A stretch of 64,000 nucleotides of DNA from Kribbella catacumbae DSM 19601 (lineage in GTDB: Bacteria; Actinomycetota; Actinomycetes; Propionibacteriales; Kribbellaceae), in assembly GCF_000372465.1 (NCBI RefSeq), contig NZ_AQUZ01000003.1, positions 220,904 to 284,903 on the forward strand. Direction: 5' to 3'. The notes under the pieces are model-generated. The model did no database searches. It was given only the letters and a program-made list of their open reading frames with translations, and was not told where the DNA came from. Below, piece after piece: positions 60,306 through 64,000 of the stretch; within the stretch, counting starts at the first letter, position 1; every line of letters begins with the position of its first letter. Both the position numbers and the translations under genes were made by a program.

Positions 60306-61109
60306 TCAAAACGGCATCCGGCAGCCTGTCACGGCTTCAACGCCGGCCGGTTCCCCGTCGACCAGTACTACGTCCGGCTGGTCGTCGCGGCCGGACACCG
60401 TGCGCATGTAGCCGACAGCGTCGGTGCTGACGGTGGCGATCGGGTCGCCCTGGCCCAGGCGATAGGTGCCGCCACCCGCGCCGGTCAGAGTGAGAACGAT
60501 CGGCGTGCCCTTCCAGAACGGCCCGTCCTCGAGGTCGAGCATCACCTGGGCGATCAGCTCACCGGCGTACGGGCCGGCGTCGAACTCGCGGCCGAGTGCC
60601 TGGCAGACGTCATCGCGATGCATCCACAGGTCGCGCGCGAGCAGGATGTCCTGGATGTAGCCGAGGGCGAGTTTGTCGAAGCCCGGAATGCCCTCCACCT
60701 TCACCTGCAGCTTGCGGATCAGGGCAGGGTTCCGGCTGATGGTCCGCGTCGCCTTCGCCCACAACCGGTCGAAGCGCCCGCGCAGGACGTCGGGCGGTGT
60801 ACCGCGATGGTCGTCGGCCTGGATCAGCATGTGCGCGTCCAGCAGGCCGACCGTCGGATAGACCCGGCGGGCGCGACGGTCGCGGAGCGGGAAGGACCAA
60901 GGCTTGTTGACGTCCTCGGCCTGCCCGCACAGGTGCCCGACGATGTCGGCGACGTCCCACTCCGTGCAGACCGTACGACGCTGCCACTCGGTGCCGTCGA
61001 TGGTTGCCAGCAAGTCCTGCCAGGCTTGGATCTCCGCATCGCGGTGACGCCGGGCGGTGGCCCGGTCGGCGCGGGCGATCTCCCGCGCGGCTAACACTGT
61101 GGTGCTCAT
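60306..61109 (-). CDS. Maleylpyruvate isomerase-family (DinB-fold, mycothiol-type) protein
   Basis: The 267-residue protein has the MDMPI N-terminal four-helix region: EWQRRTVCTEWDVADIVGHL holds a metal-site His, and ILLARDLWMHRDDVCQALGR the other His residues. A C-terminal SCP-2-like region follows. Such proteins are predicted mycothiol-dependent, metal-binding enzymes; the substrate is unknown. The ATG overlaps the stop of the TetR gene (ATGA), so they are one operon. Confidence 0.82.
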   Translation of the reverse strand: MSTTVLAAREIARADRATARRHRDAEIQAWQDLLATIDGTEWQRRTVCTEWDVADIVGHLCGQAEDVNKPWSFPLRDRRARRVYPTVGLLDAHMLIQADDHRGTPPDVLRGRFDRLWAKATRTISRNPALIRKLQVKVEGIPGFDKLALGYIQDILLARDLWMHRDDVCQALGREFDAGPYAGELIAQVMLDLEDGPFWKGTPIVLTLTGAGGGTYRLGQGDPIATVSTDAVGYMRTVSGRDDQPDVVLVDGEPAGVEAVTGCRMPF

Positions 61110-61741
61110 TTCGTTTTCCCCCTGGTCGGTTCGTAGCGCTGGTAGAACATGTCGAGCACGACCGGCATCAGCTTCATGAACCGGCCGCGCTCGAAGGTCG
61201 CCTGCGGTTCGTTCGCCAACTGCTGGGACAGCACGCCCGCGGTCAACGAGGTGAATAACGCGAGCCCGTCGTCGCTCACGGCCTCCTGATGGAGCCGGCC
61301 ACCGTCGACCTCCTGCTGGAGATACGACTTCAGGTCCGTCAGGCCGTCCACTGCTGGGGCGAATGCCTCGGGCGACGGCTCGAAGCCCGGAATCGTCCGC
61401 CAGAAAAGCAGCTGGGTCAGCACCTGGTTCTCCATGCACCACCGGCTGAAGGCCGTGATCCCCAGCTCGAGCTGCTGCTCGATGGGTACGCCGGCCCGCG
61501 CCGCGCGCTGGGCATCGCGGACCTGCTCGGCGCCGCGCTGGAACAGGGCGTCGTAGATCGCGAGCTTGGACGGGAAGTACTGGTACAGCGACGGCGGCTG
61601 CAGGCCCAGCTGCCGGGCCACCGCGGACAGGCTCAGCGCCGCGACGCCCTCGGTCTCCATCAAGGCGATGGAGATGTCGAGGATCTCGTCGATGGTCTGC
61701 TGCCGTCGCTTGCTGCGGCGATCGAGGCCGGTGGTGCTCAT
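61106..61741 (-). CDS. TetR-family regulator of the MDMPI operon
   Basis: The 211-residue protein has a helix-turn-helix at SLSAVARQLGLQPPSLYQYF and a C-terminal TetR_C-type domain (LTQLLFWRTIPGFEPSPEAF). It is the first gene of a two-gene operon and overlaps the MDMPI gene by four bases, so it likely controls its own operon. The inducer is unknown. Confidence 0.88.
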   Translation of the reverse strand: MSTTGLDRRSKRRQQTIDEILDISIALMETEGVAALSLSAVARQLGLQPPSLYQYFPSKLAIYDALFQRGAEQVRDAQRAARAGVPIEQQLELGITAFSRWCMENQVLTQLLFWRTIPGFEPSPEAFAPAVDGLTDLKSYLQQEVDGGRLHQEAVSDDGLALFTSLTAGVLSQQLANEPQATFERGRFMKLMPVVLDMFYQRYEPTRGKTK

Positions 61742-61816
61742 GTCTTGAGGAAAACCTAATGGTCGTAGGGAAGTCAATACCTCGTAGAATCTTGGTTTCC
61801 TGTCCCCGGGCCCGCG

Positions 61817-61822
61817 TAGGGT
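61817..61822 (+). promoter_or_regulatory. -10 element of a probable leaderless promoter for DUF2277
   Basis: TAGGGT lies exactly 6 nt before the ATG at 61829 and no Shine-Dalgarno sequence is present, as in leaderless actinobacterial genes. Confidence 0.5.
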
Positions 61823-61828
61823 CGGAAC

Positions 61829-62095
61829 ATGTGCAGAAACATCACCGTTCTTCGTGGACTTGAGCCGGCGGCGACCTCGGAAGAGATCTACGCGGCGGCT
61901 CTGCAGTACGTGCGCAAGGTGACTGGTGTCGGCTCGCTCAGCGCCACCACCCGCGGCCCGATCGAGCGGGCGGCCGCCGAGGTCGCCAAGATCACCGAGG
62001 CCCTGCTGGAGGAGATGCCGGAACGCCGGGTCCCGCCGCAAACCGTGCCGCCGCTGCGCAGACCCGAAGTACGGGCTCGTCTCGGCCTGGACTGA
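61829..62095 (+). CDS. DUF2277 protein
   Basis: The 88-residue protein starts MCRNITVLRGLEPAATSEEI and contains ALQYVRKVTGV and RAAAEVAKIT, the DUF2277 signature. The conserved MCRNI start confirms the start codon. The family is small, cytoplasmic and of unknown function. Confidence 0.92.
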   Translation: MCRNITVLRGLEPAATSEEIYAAALQYVRKVTGVGSLSATTRGPIERAAAEVAKITEALLEEMPERRVPPQTVPPLRRPEVRARLGLD

Positions 62096-62100
62096 CGCAC

Positions 62101-62448
62101 GTGGGGGGCGTGCCTGGCTGGCTCCGGCAGGGGCTGGTCTTCGGTCTGATGGTGGTCGGGGTCGTGCTGGCCCTGATCTGCGTCAACGCCGAAGCCGAGC
62201 TCCAACGCCGCCGCCAAGCGGCTTGCGACGCCTCACTCTCACTGCCTCCGAGCGCCTATGTGCTGGGTGCGGCTGGGCTGCTTGTCGGCATGCTCGCCTT
62301 GCTGTTGCTGATCCGGTGGTTCGGGCGGAGCCGGCAGGTGATCGCCATCGTGCTGTACACGACGGCGGTGGCGGGTGTGGTCTTCGAGGCGTTCGCGCTG
62401 ATCACTGCCCTGCAGGACCCGGGTGCTTGCGGTCGGTCCGCGACCTGA
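62101..62448 (+). CDS. Small membrane protein, unknown function
   Basis: The 115-residue product has three hydrophobic segments (LVFGLMVVGVVLALICV, AYVLGAAGLLVGMLALLLLI, IAIVLYTTAVAGVVFEAFAL). The GTG at 62101 lies 6 bp after the DUF2277 stop, so the two genes are probably co-transcribed; a GTG at 62110 is also possible. I do not recognise the family. Confidence 0.6.
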   Translation: MGGVPGWLRQGLVFGLMVVGVVLALICVNAEAELQRRRQAACDASLSLPPSAYVLGAAGLLVGMLALLLLIRWFGRSRQVIAIVLYTTAVAGVVFEAFALITALQDPGACGRSAT

Positions 62449-62556
62449 GTCTGGCTGGTGGCGGCGCGATCCCGTGCCCTGCTCGATCGTGCTGTTTCCG
62501 GGGTGCGCGTCCTGCGGTAAGTTGCGCTTGGAAAACCCTTACCGAGGAGGCTGCGG

Positions 62557-63399
62557 ATGCGGTTCGCGATCAAGACCAGGCCCGAGCACACGAGCTGGCA
62601 GCAGTTGCGGGACGTGTGGATCGCGGCCGACGAGTTCGAGGTCTTCGAGTCGGCCTGGCACTGGGACCACTTCTACCCGCTGAGCGGCGACATGGCCGGC
62701 CCGAACCTCGAGGCCTGGACGTCGCTGGCCGCCCTCGCCCAGGCGACCAAGCGGATCCGGGTCGGCTGTCAGGTGACCGGCATGATCTACCGCCACCCCG
62801 CAGTACTGGCGAACATGGCGGCGACCACCGACATCATCTCGGGCGGCCGCCTCGAACTCGGCATCGGCGCCGGCTGGAACCAGATGGAGTGCGACGCCTA
62901 CGGCATCGAGCTGCCCCCGCTGAAGGAACGCTTCGACCGCTTCGACGAAGGCGTCCAGGCGCTGCTCGCACTGCTCACCGAGAAGTCCGCCAACTTCGAC
63001 GGCCAGTACGTGAAACTCACCGACGCGTACTGCGAACCGAAGCCGGTCCAGACCCCACACCCGCCCATCACCATCGGCGGCAAAGGCCCGAAGCGCACTC
63101 TGCGCGCAGTGGCCCGCTGGGCCCAGCACTGGAACGTCATCGTCCCCAGCCCCGAGGAATGGCTGCCCCTCAAGGAAGTCCTCGTCGCGCACTGCGATGA
63201 CCTCGGCCGCGACATCTCCGAAATCACCTGCTCGGTCAACGTCCGCATCGACCCGGACGTGCCGCTGGGGCAGGCGATCGACAACGCCGTCGCCACCGCA
63301 TCGGCGTACGGGGAAGCGGGGGTTGACCTGGTCGTCCTCAACCTCCCACTGGACGCGCCACCCGCAGTACTGGAACCCCTCGCCAAAGCCCTCACCTGA
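62557..63399 (+). CDS. Luciferase-like F420-dependent oxidoreductase (LLM class)
   Basis: The 280-residue barrel protein shows TKRIRVGCQVTGMIYRHPAV, DIISGGRLELGIGAGWNQME and PPITIGGKGPKRTLRAVARW, typical of actinobacterial F420-type LLM oxidoreductases. The substrate is unknown. GAGGAGG lies eight bases before the ATG. It is followed closely by the alkyltransferase-like gene. Confidence 0.93.
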   Translation: MRFAIKTRPEHTSWQQLRDVWIAADEFEVFESAWHWDHFYPLSGDMAGPNLEAWTSLAALAQATKRIRVGCQVTGMIYRHPAVLANMAATTDIISGGRLELGIGAGWNQMECDAYGIELPPLKERFDRFDEGVQALLALLTEKSANFDGQYVKLTDAYCEPKPVQTPHPPITIGGKGPKRTLRAVARWAQHWNVIVPSPEEWLPLKEVLVAHCDDLGRDISEITCSVNVRIDPDVPLGQAIDNAVATASAYGEAGVDLVVLNLPLDAPPAVLEPLAKALT

Positions 63400-63413
63400 C
63401 CTTGTCGGCGGGG

Positions 63414-63728
63414 ATGGATAACGTAGCCCCCGTGGATCGGGAGGAGTACGTGGAGGCCGTGCTGGTCGCGGTCGAGTCAATCCCGCCCGGCAGCGTAGCG
63501 ACGTACGGAGACATCGCCGCCTACGTAGGCCAGGGCGGCCCACGCCAGGTCGGCGCCATCATGCGCGAATACGGCGGCGGCGTCCCCTGGTGGCGAGTAA
63601 TCCGCTCCAGCGGCATCCCCGCCGACGAGGTAGTAGACCAACAACTCCAACTACTCCGCGGCGACGGAGTCCGAGTAACCAACGGCAAAGTAGACCTCCG
63701 CCAAGTCCGCTGGACCCCAGACGGCTAG
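63414..63728 (+). CDS. Alkyltransferase-like (ATL) DNA-binding protein, MGMT fold without active Cys
   Basis: The 104-residue protein has the MGMT C-terminal fold: IPPGSVATYGDIAAYVGQGG and RQVGAIMRE, then VPWWRVIRSSG, where the usual PCHRV active-site motif has Trp in place of the catalytic Cys. ATL proteins bind O6-alkylguanine and hand it to nucleotide excision repair. The start may be ATG 63414 or GTG 63432. Confidence 0.85.
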   Translation: MDNVAPVDREEYVEAVLVAVESIPPGSVATYGDIAAYVGQGGPRQVGAIMREYGGGVPWWRVIRSSGIPADEVVDQQLQLLRGDGVRVTNGKVDLRQVRWTPDG

Positions 63729-63926
63729 CCCCATCCCACGCGCTCCGACGGCCTGGATGTTGCACTCGAAGACGAGCCCTATTTGAGCCACCAGGCCCAT
63801 CTCCCTCTGGCCTGAGGAGGATTTCCCCCCCGGATCCGGACATTTGCCTCCTCAGCCCCGGCAAAAACCCTCCCCAAGTGGCAGATGGGTCCAGATGGCC
63901 ACTCGTGAGCGCAGGAGAGCTGTCGA

Positions 63927-64000
63927 TCACTGAGCCCGACTAGCGGCCTTTTGGACCACTAGCACCTTGTAGAGCCTGTTGCGAATTGGCTCGGCAGCGG
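63927..64000 (-). CDS. Possible 3' end of a gene entering from the right edge
   Basis: A frame open to the window edge ends AAEPIRNRLYKVLVVQKAAS and RAQ before a TGA at 63927-63929. The composition looks like real protein, but only 23 codons are visible. Between 63729 and 63926 I see no gene; a CCTCAG/CTGAGG-type pairing near 63815-63860 may be a terminator. Confidence 0.35.
   Translation of the reverse strand, partial: AAEPIRNRLYKVLVVQKAASRAQ

Noticed and set aside
63559..63943. Overlapping open frames on both strands at the right end
   Set aside because: They are low-complexity Arg/Pro/Ser-rich frames overlapping the alkyltransferase-like gene and its 3' flank, with no conserved pattern.

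Overview
The window is high-GC DNA (about 70 percent by impression) with many GTG starts and several start codons that lack a Shine-Dalgarno sequence. It carries typical actinobacterial families: an AfsR-like SARP regulator, a mycothiol-dependent DinB-fold protein, an F420-type luciferase-like oxidoreductase, DUF3107 and DUF2277 proteins, and MoeZ. The gene set and style suggest a soil actinomycete of the Nocardioidales; Kribbella is my guess, from sequence alone and not checked against a database.

Region 1 (1-13.6 kb) holds three genes of an ethylmalonyl-CoA-type acetate assimilation set: a 5'-truncated malyl-CoA lyase, an acyl-CoA dehydrogenase and a MaoC-type hydratase. They are separated by a secreted cyclophilin, a membrane Ser/Thr kinase, three paralogous winged-helix regulators, a CorA transporter, a stress-protein-like membrane protein and a 1003-residue AfsR-like regulator.

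Region 2 (13.7-26.6 kb) is for glycan use. A GntR-controlled operon encodes a GH29 fucosidase and a CUT1 ABC importer. A LacI-controlled operon encodes a second CUT1 importer, a Tat-exported glycoamylase-domain protein and a GH39-like hydrolase. Neither operon has an ATPase gene, so a shared MsiK-type ATPase elsewhere is implied. Candidate operators are visible for both repressors.

Region 3 (26.6-34.9 kb) is a run of small housekeeping and accessory genes: histidine phosphatase, TetR with a small membrane protein, GNAT, Nudix, PHP phosphoesterase, MarC, two coupled alpha/beta hydrolases that have each lost a different catalytic residue, and a DUF222/HNH protein.

Region 4 (35.1-37.9 kb) is the most unusual part. 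Two tandem modules each contain a RelA/SpoT-like nucleotidyltransferase gene that overlaps, at ATGA, a small partner gene of an unrecognised family. Both modules are preceded by a conserved leader of about 81 bp. I read them as candidate toxin-antitoxin units of the toxSAS kind with an unfamiliar partner.

Region 5 (37.9-48.9 kb) has an ABC-2 exporter operon, an ECF sigma factor with a coupled membrane protein, a fourth winged-helix regulator, an alpha/beta hydrolase, an orphan ParA-like ATPase, a DUF4349 lipoprotein and a DEAD-box helicase that appears to start at CTG.

Region 6 (49-58.1 kb) continues a block whose gene content matches the Mycobacterium tuberculosis moeB1-to-rhlE region: ferritin-like MiaE-type protein, DUF3107, TetR and, further on, MoeZ. 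Among these sit a LigD-type polymerase, hydrolases and a large secreted esterase with Calx-beta repeats. Region 7 (58.2-64 kb) has an antitoxin-like/DUF3800-like pair, a double GNAT gene with a duplicated 3' fragment, a TetR-MDMPI operon, DUF2277, an F420 oxidoreductase and an alkyltransferase-like protein.

Many gene borders carry inverted repeats with long arms (12-34 bp) and long spacers (21-60 nt). At least two sequence families recur within the window.
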